Below, piece by piece: positions 1-8,931 of a DNA stretch of 64,000 nucleotides. This DNA is from Sphingomonas sp. LY29. Lineage in GTDB: Bacteria > Pseudomonadota > Alphaproteobacteria > Sphingomonadales > Sphingomonadaceae. Made by a program: the position numbers and the translations under genes. Position 1 is the first letter of the stretch, and every line of letters begins with the position of its first letter. The stretch spans positions 1,488,001 through 1,552,000 of the forward strand of contig NZ_CP141587.1 of NCBI RefSeq assembly GCF_035593985.1. Reading direction: 5' to 3'. The notes under the pieces were generated by a model. It was not told the origin of the DNA. It searched no databases and saw nothing but the letters and a program-made list of their open reading frames with translations.

Positions 1-93
1 TGGGCGAACCTTGCCGTTGACCGCGGCGATCCCGAGCGCAGGGGTCATGATCAACGCGGCCACTGCCAGCGCCGACGCCGTTCCCTTCCCCAT
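1..93 (-). CDS. N-terminus of an exported protein (partial, runs off the window)
   Basis: Only the first 31 codons are inside the window. The reading frame starts at an ATG at 93 with an AGGGTGAAA stretch upstream. It encodes Met-Gly-Lys followed by a hydrophobic run rich in Ala, Leu, Val and Ile, with a likely signal peptidase site near Gly-Ile-Ala-Ala. This is a typical Sec signal peptide, so the product is probably periplasmic or outer membrane. No domain is visible and no function can be given. The gene is divergent from the DUF3576 lipoprotein gene. Confidence 0.55.
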   Translation of the reverse strand, partial: MGKGTASALAVAALIMTPALGIAAVNGKVRP

Positions 94-305
94 CGGTTTC
101 ACCCTGTTCAACACGTGAACGACTCCCATTCACAAGTGATATAGCTCGACGAGCCTGACTGTTCCATGACTCCGCCGATTCAAATCGACTCTGTTGCCCA
201 TTGGGCACAAATCGGCCCGGTGCGGGACAGTCGAATGCTTGCTTGCCGTCACGCGGTCAGCATCTATAACGCCAGCGACGACGCCCTTATCGCATGAGAG
301 ATTCC
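94..305. other. intergenic region between divergent genes
   Basis: About 210 bases without a convincing gene. It should hold the promoters of the leftward exported protein and of the rightward DUF3576-leuS-lptE-holA group. A short inverted repeat, TGCCC-ATT-GGGCA, lies at 195-207. I see no RNA gene or clear terminator. Confidence 0.4.
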
Positions 306-749
306 ATGGCCAGACCGACCCCGACCATCGTCACCCTGATCGCCGCCGGCGTCGCCGCCGCCGCGCTGAGCGGATGCGCGCGCAATCGCGACGTCCCGAC
401 CAGCCTGGCCCCCGCCCGGATGACCTCGATCGGGGTCAACAGCTATCTGTGGCGCGCCGCGGTCGACACGCTTTCGTTCGCCCCGCTCGTCACCGCCGAT
501 TCCAATGGCGGCGTGATCGTCACCGACTGGTACGCCAACCCGCGCACTCCGGGCGAGCGCGTCAAGCTGACCGTCTCGATCCTCGACCAAGAACTGCGTG
601 CCGATGCGCTTCGCGTCGCCGCCAGCCGCCAGGTCAACCAGAACGGCGCATGGGTCGAGGCGCCCGTCGCCGCGGCCACGGTGCAGAAGCTGGAAGACAT
701 CATCCTGACGCGTGCCCGCGACCTTCGCCGCACGACCATCGGCGGCTGA
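306..749 (+). CDS. DUF3576 family lipoprotein
   Basis: 147-residue predicted lipoprotein. The N-terminus has a hydrophobic segment ending in the lipobox Leu-Ser-Gly-Cys, so Cys24 would be lipidated and the protein anchored in the envelope. The remainder resembles the alphaproteobacterial DUF3576 family (Val-Asn-Ser-Tyr-Leu-Trp-Arg and the Asp-Trp-Tyr segment), whose role is not known. The ATG at 306 is preferred over 294 because GAGAG lies at a good distance before it and the signal peptide then begins directly. It sits 16 bases before leuS, and this DUF3576-leuS-lptE-holA order is common in alphaproteobacteria. Confidence 0.85.
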   Translation: MARPTPTIVTLIAAGVAAAALSGCARNRDVPTSLAPARMTSIGVNSYLWRAAVDTLSFAPLVTADSNGGVIVTDWYANPRTPGERVKLTVSILDQELRADALRVAASRQVNQNGAWVEAPVAAATVQKLEDIILTRARDLRRTTIGG

Positions 750-765
750 GGCACCAGATCCAGCC

Positions 766-3291
766 ATGACCGACCGCTTCGACCCGGCGGTTGCCGACGC
801 CGCGTGGCAGCAACGCTGGTCGGACGCCGGGACCTTCCGCGCCGATTCGGCCAGTCCCAAGCCCAAGGCCTATGTGCTCGAGATGTTTCCGTACCCGTCG
901 GGACGGATCCACATGGGGCACGTCCGCAACTACACCATGGGCGACGTCCTCGCCCGCTATCGCCGCGCGCAGGGCTTCGAAGTGCTCCACCCGATGGGCT
1001 GGGACGCGTTCGGAATGCCCGCCGAGAATGCGGCGATGGAGCGCGGCGTCCATCCCGGCGCGTGGACCCGAGAGAATATCGCGGCAATGCGCGCGCAGCT
1101 CCAACGGATCGGCTTCGCGCTCGACTGGAGCCGCGAACTCGCCACCTGTGAGCCCGATTATTACGGCCATGAGCAGGCGCTGTTCCTTGACCTGATGGAG
1201 GCCGGCCTCGTCTTCCGCAAGGAGAGCGAGGTCAATTGGGACCCGGTCGACATGACCGTCCTCGCGAATGAGCAGGTCATCGACGGCAAGGGCTGGCGGT
1301 CAGGCGCGACGGTCGAGCGGCGCAAGCTGAGCCAGTGGTTCCTGCGCATCACCGACTTCGCCGACGAGCTGCTCGAAGGACTGGGTACGCTCGACCAGTG
1401 GCCCGACAAGGTCCGCCTGATGCAGGAAAACTGGATCGGCCGGAGCAAGGGGCTGCAATTCTGCTTCCGCCTGGTCGGCACCGCCCCGGGCGGCGCGTGC
1501 GATATCGAAGTCTTCACGACGCGGCCCGACACGATCTTTGGGGCAAGCTTCGTCGCCATTTCGCCGGGCCACCCGATCGCCGAAGCGCTCGCCACGGACA
1601 ATCCGAAAGTCGCCGAGTTCATCGCCACGGCGCGCGCGGGCGGCACCAGCGCCGCCGAGATCGAGACCGCGGAGAAGCTGGGCTTCGACACGGGGCTTGA
1701 GGTCGTCCACCCGCTCGATCCGGACCTGCGCCTGCCGGTGTGGATCGCGAATTTCGTGCTCATGGATTACGGCACCGGCGCGCTGTTCGGCGTTCCTGCA
1801 CACGATGTTCGCGATTTCGAGTTCGCGACCAAGTACCGCCTGCCGATCCGCCGCGTCGTCGGCGACAGCATCGATGATGCCAGCGCCCCGGTCGGCGAGG
1901 CCGAAACCGCGCACGGCATCGCGGTCAATTCGCGTTTCCTCGACGGAATGACGACCCAGCAAGCTGCGGCGGAGGTCATTTCCCGCGCTGAAACGGCCGG
2001 TTGGGGCCAAGGCAAAACGCAATACCGCCTGCGTGACTGGGGCGTCAGCCGCCAGCGCTATTGGGGCACACCGATCCCGGTTATCCACTGCGAGACATGT
2101 GGCCCGGTCGGCGTGCCGCGCGAGCAGTTGCCGATCGTCCTTCCCGAGGACGTCAGCTTCGATATCCCCGGCAACCCGCTCGACCGCCATCCCACCTGGA
2201 ACAAGGCCGCTTGCCCCAAGTGCGGCAGTCCGGCGCGGCGCGAGACCGACACGCTCGACACCTTCGTTGATTCCAGCTGGTACTTCATCCGCTTCGCCAG
2301 CCAGCCCAAGGACAAGCCATTTGATCGCGCCGAGGCCGAGGCGTGGCTTCCCGTCGGTCAATATATTGGCGGGGTCGAGCATGCGATCCTGCACCTGCTC
2401 TATGCCCGGTTCTGGACCCGCGCGCTTGAGCGGATCGGCAAACTGTCGGTCAAGGAGCCGTTCAAGGGGCTCTTCACCCAAGGCATGGTGACGCACGAAA
2501 CGTATCGCAGCGAAGACGGGCGCTGGTTGTCGCCGGCGGAACTGACGATCGGCGAGAAGGGCGCGCTGGTAGAAACCGCGACCGGCGGCGGCGTCACGCC
2601 CGGCCGCGTCGAGAAAATGTCGAAGTCGAAGCGCAACACGGTCGATCCCGAGCCAATCCTCGACCGTTACGGTGCCGACGCGGTGCGCTGGTTCATGCTG
2701 TCGGATTCGCCGCCCGAACGCGACCTCGAATGGTCGATCGGCGGGATCGAAGGCGCTGCGCGCTTCGTCCAGCGGGTGTGGCGCCTCGCAATGTCGCCAC
2801 GCACGCCCGATGGTGCCGCCGACGTGTCACTGACCCGCAAGCTACACCGCGCGATTGCTGCGGTCGGCGCGGCGATCGAGGGCCTGCAGTTCAACAAGTC
2901 GGTCGCGGCGCTGTACGAGTTGACCAGCGCGGTCGAAAAGGCCGCGCCCGGTCCTGACCGCGATGCCGCCATTCGCGCGCTGCTGATCCTGGTGTCGCCT
3001 GGCGCCCCGCATCTTGCCGAGCAAGCTTGGTCGGAGCGCGGCGAAAGCGGCCTGATCGCCGACGCACCGTGGCCAACGCACGATCCCGCTCTGCTGGTCG
3101 ACGACGAAGTCACGATCGCGGTGCAGGTGAACGGAAAGCTGCGCGATACTCTTACCGTCGCCCGCGGCCTCGACAAGGCGAGCCTCGAGGAACAGGCGCT
3201 CAGCCTCGCCAAGGTTCAGGCCCAGCTTGGCGGCGGCGTCCCACGCAAGGTGATTGTGGTTCCCGACCGACTGGTCAATATCGTCGCATGA
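766..3291 (+). CDS. leuS: leucyl-tRNA synthetase
   Basis: Class I aminoacyl-tRNA synthetase that charges tRNA-Leu in the cytoplasm. At 841 residues it has normal family length. The HIGH-type signature reads HMGH at residues 49-52, and the KMSKS signature is at 617-621. Between them is a large CP1 editing domain (roughly 220-420) and a Cys-X2-Cys zinc-type insert (HCETC and CPKC motifs). The anticodon-binding domain and the Leu-specific C-terminal domain follow. The start at 766 gives the conserved Phe-Asp-Pro N-terminus. Its stop overlaps the lptE start by 4 bases (ATGA), implying translational coupling. Confidence 0.98.
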   Translation: MTDRFDPAVADAAWQQRWSDAGTFRADSASPKPKAYVLEMFPYPSGRIHMGHVRNYTMGDVLARYRRAQGFEVLHPMGWDAFGMPAENAAMERGVHPGAWTRENIAAMRAQLQRIGFALDWSRELATCEPDYYGHEQALFLDLMEAGLVFRKESEVNWDPVDMTVLANEQVIDGKGWRSGATVERRKLSQWFLRITDFADELLEGLGTLDQWPDKVRLMQENWIGRSKGLQFCFRLVGTAPGGACDIEVFTTRPDTIFGASFVAISPGHPIAEALATDNPKVAEFIATARAGGTSAAEIETAEKLGFDTGLEVVHPLDPDLRLPVWIANFVLMDYGTGALFGVPAHDVRDFEFATKYRLPIRRVVGDSIDDASAPVGEAETAHGIAVNSRFLDGMTTQQAAAEVISRAETAGWGQGKTQYRLRDWGVSRQRYWGTPIPVIHCETCGPVGVPREQLPIVLPEDVSFDIPGNPLDRHPTWNKAACPKCGSPARRETDTLDTFVDSSWYFIRFASQPKDKPFDRAEAEAWLPVGQYIGGVEHAILHLLYARFWTRALERIGKLSVKEPFKGLFTQGMVTHETYRSEDGRWLSPAELTIGEKGALVETATGGGVTPGRVEKMSKSKRNTVDPEPILDRYGADAVRWFMLSDSPPERDLEWSIGGIEGAARFVQRVWRLAMSPRTPDGAADVSLTRKLHRAIAAVGAAIEGLQFNKSVAALYELTSAVEKAAPGPDRDAAIRALLILVSPGAPHLAEQAWSERGESGLIADAPWPTHDPALLVDDEVTIAVQVNGKLRDTLTVARGLDKASLEEQALSLAKVQAQLGGGVPRKVIVVPDRLVNIVA

Positions 3292-3788
3292 TGCGTCTCG
3301 CCGCCCTCGCCCTGTTGATTGGCCTGTCCGGCTGCGGGCTGCGACCGATGTACGCCGGGGGCGCCTCCGGCGCGGTGGTGGGAAGTCTGTCGACGATCCA
3401 GGTCGCGCCGATCCCCGAGCGCCAGGGATGGCTGGTCCGCAACGCCGTCGTCGATCGCCTCGGCGGAGAAGCGCGCGACCCCGCATACCGGCTCGAGATC
3501 GAACTCGACGACGACCTCACCAGCCTGGGTATTCGCGGCGACAGCGCGGTCACCCGCGAACGACGGACGTTGCGCGCGCGCTATCGCCTCGTCGACGTTA
3601 CCGACGGCCAAGTCGTCCTCGATGCGACCGCGGGATCCGATGCCGGGATCGACGTCGTCAGCAGCGAATATGCGACCATCGCCGCCGAACAGAGCGCGCT
3701 CGAACGGCTTTCGGTCGTCGTCGCCGATCAGATTGTCGGCCGGTTGGCGCTGTTCGTCAGCCGCGGAGCCGCAGCGCCGCGTCGATGA
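3288..3788 (+). CDS. lptE: LPS-assembly lipoprotein LptE
   Basis: Outer membrane lipoprotein that plugs and helps assemble the LptD translocon for lipopolysaccharide. The 166-residue product starts with a lipoprotein signal ending Leu-Ser-Gly-Cys, with the lipidated Cys at residue 16, followed by Gly-Leu-Arg-Pro-Met-Tyr, the usual LptE/RlpB start. Two consecutive ATG codons (3288 and 3291) are possible; the first overlaps the leuS stop by 4 bases. Its own stop overlaps holA by 4 bases. The leuS-lptE-holA order matches many proteobacteria and supports the assignment more than sequence similarity, which is low in this family. Confidence 0.9.
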   Translation: MMRLAALALLIGLSGCGLRPMYAGGASGAVVGSLSTIQVAPIPERQGWLVRNAVVDRLGGEARDPAYRLEIELDDDLTSLGIRGDSAVTRERRTLRARYRLVDVTDGQVVLDATAGSDAGIDVVSSEYATIAAEQSALERLSVVVADQIVGRLALFVSRGAAAPRR

Positions 3789-4804
3789 AGTCGGCGAAGG
3801 GCAGCCTCAACGTGGCGCTCGACCGGCCCGATCCGTCGATCCGCTTCTACTTGTTCTACGGGCCCGACGAGGCCGGTTCGCGCGCCCATGCGCTGCGCCT
3901 GCTCAAGGGCATCGGGGATGCCGAGCGCTTCATCGTGATGGGGCAATCGATCAAGTCGGACCCAGCAACGCTCGCCGACGAGGCCGGCGCGATGTCGCTG
4001 TTCGGCGGCAAGCGCGCGGTCTGGATCGAGCCGGCCGGCGACGAAATCACCGAGGGGGTGAGCGCCTTGCTCGATGGCGGCGCAAGCGAGAGTGCGGTGA
4101 TCGCTCTGGCGGGGCCGCTGCGCAAGACGTCGTCGTTGCTCAAGCTCGCCGAGAGCCACCCTCGCGCATTGGCGCACATCAGCTATGTGCCCGAGGGACG
4201 CGAAGTCGAGCGCGTCGTCATCGATCTGGGTTCGGCCCTCGGCCTTCGCCTGTCGCCGGACGTCGCCCAGCGCATCGCCGGCGCGGCGAACAACAATCAG
4301 GCGATCGCGTCTCAGGAGCTGGAGAAGCTCGCCCTATTCGTCGGCGCCAGCGGGTCGAACCCGAAGGACCTCAGCCACGAATCGATCGACGCGGTCGGCG
4401 CCGACTCGTCGGAGGGTGACATGCTGAGACTCGGCGACCTCGCCCTTGGCGGACGAATGGACGAACTGGTCGAGGAATTGACCCGTCTTCCCCGCCACGG
4501 GTCGGAGGCAATCCCCGCTCTCCGCGCCCTCCAACGCCGCTTGCTCATGCTCGCCCCACTGCGGGCAAAAATCGAGAATGGCGAGCGCGTTGATGGCGTC
4601 ATGGCGGCAATGGGTAAGTCTTTGTTTTGGAAAGACAAACCACTGATCCAGAAACTCTTGTCGACGTGGTCCGCCGAACGGATCGCGGAGGCGGCGTCGC
4701 GGGTGGCTGAGCTGGAGAAGCAGCTTATTTTTGCCGGCGTCCCATCAGACTCCGCGCTCGGCGAAACGCTCGTATCCTTCGCCCGCGTCGCGCGGCCGCG
4801 CTAG
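3785..4804 (+). CDS. holA: DNA polymerase III subunit delta
   Basis: Clamp-loader delta subunit, which opens the beta sliding clamp. The 339-residue product has the typical beginning (Arg-Phe-Tyr-Leu-Phe-Tyr-Gly-Pro-Asp-Glu) where an AAA+ fold lacks a functional Walker motif, and a family-like C-terminal helical collar. The ATG at 3785 overlaps the lptE stop as ATGA. Its stop overlaps the convergent parB stop by 3 bases, so the two operons meet without an intergenic terminator. Confidence 0.95.
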   Translation: MKSAKGSLNVALDRPDPSIRFYLFYGPDEAGSRAHALRLLKGIGDAERFIVMGQSIKSDPATLADEAGAMSLFGGKRAVWIEPAGDEITEGVSALLDGGASESAVIALAGPLRKTSSLLKLAESHPRALAHISYVPEGREVERVVIDLGSALGLRLSPDVAQRIAGAANNNQAIASQELEKLALFVGASGSNPKDLSHESIDAVGADSSEGDMLRLGDLALGGRMDELVEELTRLPRHGSEAIPALRALQRRLLMLAPLRAKIENGERVDGVMAAMGKSLFWKDKPLIQKLLSTWSAERIAEAASRVAELEKQLIFAGVPSDSALGETLVSFARVARPR

Positions 4805-5673
4805 ATCGGTTCGCCGCTCAATCGCTGGCAGATCATATCTAGCTGATCGAGGCTGCTATAGTGGACGACGACATTCCCTCCGCCCTTCCCATGCGCCACC
4901 TTCACCCGCAGGCCGAGCAAATCTCCGAGCTGCCGCTCAAGGGCGGCGAGATCGGCATCGACCGGTCGGCGATCGCCGGTCTCAGTCTTCGCCTTGGCCT
5001 TGGCCGGCTTGGCGTCGCGAACGAGCGCTTCGGCCTGACGCACCGATAGGCCCTCTGCCACGATTTGCCGCGCAATCTCTTCGGCATTCGGCGCGGAGGC
5101 AATTGCTCGGGCGTGACCCATGCTGAGGTCGCCAGTCACGAGCATGTCGCGCACCGGCTTGGGAAGATCGAGCAATCGAAGCAAATTGCTGATGTGGCTT
5201 CGAGATTTGCCGACGACCTTCCCCAGGTCGTCCTGCGTATGATTGAAGTTATTGATCAGCTGACGATAACCCTCGGCTTCCTCGATCGCGTTGAGGTCTT
5301 CGCGTTGGATGTTCTCGATGAGCGCGACTTCGGCCGCAACGCCGTCGTCGAAGGTTCGAACGATTGCGGGGATCGTATGAAGCCCGGCCTTCTGCGCCGC
5401 GCGCCAGCGCCGCTCTCCGGCAATGATCGAATATCCGTCAGACGCGGTGCGGATCAGGATCGGCTGAAGGACCCCGCGCTCCTTGATCGATGAAGATAGC
5501 TCTTCGATCGCCGCATCGTCGAACCGCTTGCGTGGCTGGGTATCGTTCGGACGAATTCGGCCGATCTCGATTTCCCGGACCATCGCGCCGTGGTCCTGTC
5601 CCGTGGCTGGCGGCCGGAATGATTCGTCGATGAGTGCACTCAGTCCGCGACCAAGACCGCCTGGCTTCTTCAT
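4801..5673 (-). CDS. parB: chromosome partitioning protein ParB
   Basis: Centromere-binding CTPase that loads at parS and spreads, working with ParA to segregate origins. The 290-residue product has the N-terminal LGRGLSALI segment, the CTP-binding GERRWRA box (about 86-92), ENIQRE (about 120-125), a central helix-turn-helix (KVVGKSRSHISNLLRLL) and a C-terminal dimerisation domain. The ATG at 5673 overlaps the parA stop by 4 bases and gives the usual Met-Lys-Lys-Pro start; upstream in-frame sequence is parA coding in another frame. Candidate target sites are at 7013-7028 and 8911-8924. Confidence 0.97.
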   Translation of the reverse strand: MKKPGGLGRGLSALIDESFRPPATGQDHGAMVREIEIGRIRPNDTQPRKRFDDAAIEELSSSIKERGVLQPILIRTASDGYSIIAGERRWRAAQKAGLHTIPAIVRTFDDGVAAEVALIENIQREDLNAIEEAEGYRQLINNFNHTQDDLGKVVGKSRSHISNLLRLLDLPKPVRDMLVTGDLSMGHARAIASAPNAEEIARQIVAEGLSVRQAEALVRDAKPAKAKAKTETGDRRPVDADLAALERQLGDLLGLRVKVAHGKGGGNVVVHYSSLDQLDMICQRLSGEPI

Positions 5674-6455
5674 GCCGCCACCGCCGCGATCGACGGAAGT
5701 CGCGACATGATCTCTCGCGCCAGCTTGATATACGCTTCGGAGCCCGGACACTTCAGGTCGTAGATCAACGCGGGAAGTCCATGGCTCGGCGCTTCCGACA
5801 GGCGGACGTTGCGGGGAATGACGGTGGAGAACACCACGTTGCCAAGGCAGGCGCGGACGTCCTCCGCCACCTGCTGCGACAAATTGTTGCGACGGTCGAA
5901 CATCGTGAGTGCGACACCGAGAATCGAAAGTGAGGGATTAAAAGCAACGCGGATCCGCTCGACCGTCTGCAACAGCTGGCTCAACCCTTCGAGCGCAAAG
6001 AACTCGCACTGCAGCGGAACCAGCAAATGCTGCGAGGCCACGAGCGCGTTCACCGTCAACAGTCCGAGCGACGGTGGGCAGTCGAGGAGGCACACGTCCC
6101 AGCGGCCTGCGGGCACCTCGGCAAATGCCTGGTAAAGTCGGTGCGTCCGGTCCTCCATCGACACCATTTCAACCTCGGCGCCTGAGAGGTCGACCGTTGC
6201 AGGCAGCAGATCGAGCCTCGGTACGGGCGTGGCGACTGCGGCCTCGGCAATCGACGCCTCCCCGATCAGCACGTCATAGCTTGAGCTTGTCCTTGCCGCC
6301 TGACCGATGCCAAGACCAGTCGACGCATTTCCTTGCGGATCCAGGTCGACCAGCAAGACTTTCCATCCAATGGCTGCGAGCGCCGTCGCGAGATTGATCG
6401 CCGTGGTGGTCTTCCCCACGCCGCCTTTTTGGTTGGCGACCGCTATCCGGATCAT
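5670..6455 (-). CDS. parA: chromosome partitioning ATPase ParA
   Basis: Deviant Walker ATPase (ParA/Soj) that moves ParB-parS complexes over the nucleoid. The 261-residue product has the deviant Walker A box KGGVGKTT at residues 10-17, the following VDLDPQGNAS segment and a Walker B-type hydrophobic strand ending in Asp (CLLDCPPSLG). There is no N-terminal HTH, so it is the chromosomal type rather than the plasmid P1 type. The start overlaps the rsmG stop (ATGA), and parB follows with another 4-base overlap. Confidence 0.97.
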   Translation of the reverse strand: MIRIAVANQKGGVGKTTTAINLATALAAIGWKVLLVDLDPQGNASTGLGIGQAARTSSSYDVLIGEASIAEAAVATPVPRLDLLPATVDLSGAEVEMVSMEDRTHRLYQAFAEVPAGRWDVCLLDCPPSLGLLTVNALVASQHLLVPLQCEFFALEGLSQLLQTVERIRVAFNPSLSILGVALTMFDRRNNLSQQVAEDVRACLGNVVFSTVIPRNVRLSEAPSHGLPALIYDLKCPGSEAYIKLAREIMSRLPSIAAVAA

Positions 6456-7060
6456 GGCCTTCCCCTCCGCCGTACTCGCTCGGCGACGACAATTGCCGCG
6501 TCGTCGCTTGTCACGCTGGGAACCAGCGTGAATTCACCCTGCCACCTTATCATGGCTTCATCCAGTTCGGATTTCACCTGTCGCCCCTTAGGCAGGATCC
6601 ACCGAGTCTTCTTGCGGGACAGATGATTGGCCAGAGAAAAGAACTTGTCCAACGAGGCAACCGCGCGAGCCGTGATATTGTCGAAGGAACCGTGGACACG
6701 CTCAGCCTTCGCGGTCGATACAGTCACATTCGGTAGATTAAGTTCGAGCGCCACTTGCTTAAGAAACATCGCGCGAAGCGGCCGCGGCTCGATCAGTGTG
6801 ATGGGTTGGTCGACCAAGATCGCCAAGACGATACCGGGGAGCCCCGCCCCACTGCCAATGTCGCAGGTCGTGCCCGGAATAAGAATCGAGGCAAGCTGGG
6901 CACTATCAAGAATGTGGCGGTCCCAGAGATCATCCAGCGTCGATGCGCTTATCAAATTTTGTTTTGTTGCTTCCGACCGAAGCAAGCCTTCGAAGGCCCG
7001 TAGCTTTGTAAGTGTTTCACGTGGAACATCGAGATTTGTTGATCGGGCGATGTCCGTCAC
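6452..7060 (-). CDS. rsmG: 16S rRNA (guanine527-N7)-methyltransferase
   Basis: SAM-dependent methyltransferase (GidB) of G527 in 16S rRNA. The 202-residue product has the SAM-binding motif [13 protein letters not shown] and the following acidic and aromatic segments of the family. It starts at a GTG at 7060 that overlaps the mnmG stop as GTGA. Codons for Asp-Val-Pro-Arg-Glu-Thr near residues 11-16 overlap a parS-like palindrome, so this coding sequence may also serve as a centromere. It belongs to the mnmE-mnmG-rsmG-parA-parB cluster. Confidence 0.96.
   Translation of the reverse strand: MTDIARSTNLDVPRETLTKLRAFEGLLRSEATKQNLISASTLDDLWDRHILDSAQLASILIPGTTCDIGSGAGLPGIVLAILVDQPITLIEPRPLRAMFLKQVALELNLPNVTVSTAKAERVHGSFDNITARAVASLDKFFSLANHLSRKKTRWILPKGRQVKSELDEAMIRWQGEFTLVPSVTSDDAAIVVAERVRRRGRP
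7013..7028. other. parS-like ParB binding site (inside rsmG)
   Basis: TGTTTCACGTGGAACA is a near-perfect 16-bp palindrome differing from the widely conserved parS consensus TGTTTCACGTGAAACA at one base. It lies in the N-terminal coding part of rsmG, about 1.3 kb from parB. Assigned from consensus match and from adjacent parAB; not tested. Confidence 0.85.
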
Positions 7061-8865
7061 GCGGCTTCCCGTATGAGAGCAAAATGAAGGGCCGAGAGGG
7101 CAGCCGGCGTCATTCCGTTAATACGCCCCGCCTGATCGAGATTTGCGGGGCGAGCAGATGTAAGTCGCTCACACATTTCGGAAGATAGTCCAGGAATGTC
7201 TGAGAAGGACAATGTTGCCGGGATCGACATTCCGCGATCTCGCTCCCGCGCGGCGAGGTCGCTAGACTGCCGATCCAGATATGGCTGATAAAGCGCGTCG
7301 TCGATTGCCTCCGACGTGGCAGCGTCATCAGGCAGGTGCGATCGGACGCTTGTCTCGGCGAGCGGGCGGCGAACCCATTCCTCCAGTGGGCGCCTTGCTG
7401 GGTCCTCGATGCCGAGCTCCCGTCCAGTCACCGAGCAAGAGTGCAGGACGTTTTGCGCATAACGCTTTGCCACGACATGCTCATCCGCCTTCTTTGCGTT
7501 ATCCCCGCCAATTAGCCCTAATCGAATTGCAGTTCCTCCCAGCCGCGACACGGCATTGTCGGCACGGAGGTGCAGGCGGTATTCCGACCGTGCAGTAAGC
7601 ATGCGATACGGCTCTGCCACCCCTTGGATCGTTAGATCGTCAATCATGACACCTACATAGCTTTCGGCGCGATGAGGTCGCAACGCTTCAAGGCCTATCG
7701 CCACGGCGGCGGCGTTGGCCCCTGCCACCAGCCCTTGCGCGGCGGCCTCCTCGTACCCGGTGGTGCCGTTTATCTGACCAGCCAGGAAAAGGCCGGTGAC
7801 CTCACGATGCTCAAGGGTCGGACTGAGTTGGCGCGGATCGCAATAAGAGTATTCGACGGCATAGCCCGGCTGCACAATTTCCGTCCGCTCCAAACCCTCT
7901 ACCGTTCGTAGCATGGCGAGTTGAACGTCTGCCGGAAGCGAGGTCGAGATTCCATTAGGATAAATCAGATGTGTCGACAGACCCTCGGGTTCTAGGAAGA
8001 TCTGATGCCCGTCACGGTCCCCGAAGCGCACGACTTTATCCTCGATCGAAGGACAGTAGCGCGGCCCCCTGCCTTCGATGTCGCCACCGATTAAGGGAGA
8101 ACGAGGAAGCCCAGCACGGATGACGTCATGACTTCGAAGGTTGGTCCTCGTCATCGCGCAAGCGAGCTGGGGAAGTGGTCGTGACTTCTCGAAGAACGAC
8201 ATCTGCCATTCCTGCTGGTCACTCGGCTGCGGCGTCAGCGTCGACCAATCAATTGAGCGACCATCGAGCCTGGGGGGCGTTCCCGTCTTCAGTCGTCCGA
8301 CCCCGCCACTCAATTCATGGAGTTGATCGGCCATTCGCGCTTGCGTTGGCTTCGCACCTGACCGTCCACCGGTCCAACGTTCTTCCCCTCGAAACAGGGT
8401 AGCGCCCAAGAACGTTCCGGTTGCCAAGACGACCGACGGACAGGACAAGAACCGCCCGTCACTAAGCTCTACTCCGCTTACGGCTCCAGTCTCGAAGCGG
8501 AGTTCCGACACTTCTCCCTCAAGGACTTCGACACCTGACTCGTTGACCAAGTCACGGACGGCAGCCCGGAAATAATCGCGATCTGCTTGAACACGCGGGC
8601 CACGAACGGCGGATCCTTTGCTGGCGTTGAGCATACGGCGGTGAATGGCGGCCCGGTCGGCCGCAATCGCCATTACACCCCCGAGAGCGTCGATTTCCCG
8701 GACGAGATGACCTTTACCGACCCCGCCGATCGACGGGTTGCAGGACATTTGGCCCAAATCGCTGGCCGAGAGGGTGACGATCGCCACTCGCGCACCGCGC
8801 CGACGGGCGGCGCAAGCCGCCTCCACGCCCGCATGGCCGCCTCCGATCACGATGACATCGAACAT
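7057..8865 (-). CDS. mnmG: tRNA uridine-5-carboxymethylaminomethyl modification enzyme MnmG
   Basis: FAD-dependent partner of MnmE that installs carboxymethylaminomethyl groups on the wobble uridine of certain tRNAs. The 602-residue product opens with the FAD-binding dinucleotide motif IGGGHAG and carries family blocks such as [23 protein letters not shown] (two overlapping family signatures, first at about residues 45-60) and the [10 protein letters not shown] segment. Length fits bacterial GidA. mnmE lies directly upstream in the same orientation, with a parS-like site between them. The stop overlaps the rsmG GTG start. Confidence 0.97.
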   Translation of the reverse strand: MFDVIVIGGGHAGVEAACAARRRGARVAIVTLSASDLGQMSCNPSIGGVGKGHLVREIDALGGVMAIAADRAAIHRRMLNASKGSAVRGPRVQADRDYFRAAVRDLVNESGVEVLEGEVSELRFETGAVSGVELSDGRFLSCPSVVLATGTFLGATLFRGEERWTGGRSGAKPTQARMADQLHELSGGVGRLKTGTPPRLDGRSIDWSTLTPQPSDQQEWQMSFFEKSRPLPQLACAMTRTNLRSHDVIRAGLPRSPLIGGDIEGRGPRYCPSIEDKVVRFGDRDGHQIFLEPEGLSTHLIYPNGISTSLPADVQLAMLRTVEGLERTEIVQPGYAVEYSYCDPRQLSPTLEHREVTGLFLAGQINGTTGYEEAAAQGLVAGANAAAVAIGLEALRPHRAESYVGVMIDDLTIQGVAEPYRMLTARSEYRLHLRADNAVSRLGGTAIRLGLIGGDNAKKADEHVVAKRYAQNVLHSCSVTGRELGIEDPARRPLEEWVRRPLAETSVRSHLPDDAATSEAIDDALYQPYLDRQSSDLAARERDRGMSIPATLSFSDIPGLSSEMCERLTSARPANLDQAGRINGMTPAALSALHFALIREAA

Positions 8866-8910
8866 TCACGGCACTTACCGCAGCCCCGCATGACATTCAA
8901 ACCAAGGAGT

Positions 8911-8924
8911 GTTCCACGTGGAAC
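8911..8924. other. parS-like ParB binding site (mnmE-mnmG intergenic)
   Basis: GTTCCACGTGGAAC is a perfect 14-bp palindrome matching the core of parS sites described in Caulobacter and relatives. It lies in the 66-bp gap between the mnmE stop and the mnmG start, about 5 kb from the proposed origin and 3.2 kb from parB. Confidence 0.85.
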
Positions 8925-8931
8925 CTACGGC

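Noticed and set aside
195..207. Short inverted repeat TGCCC-ATT-GGGCA as an operator
   Set aside because: Only 5-bp arms and no regulator nearby; expected by chance at this frequency, so only mentioned in the gap description.
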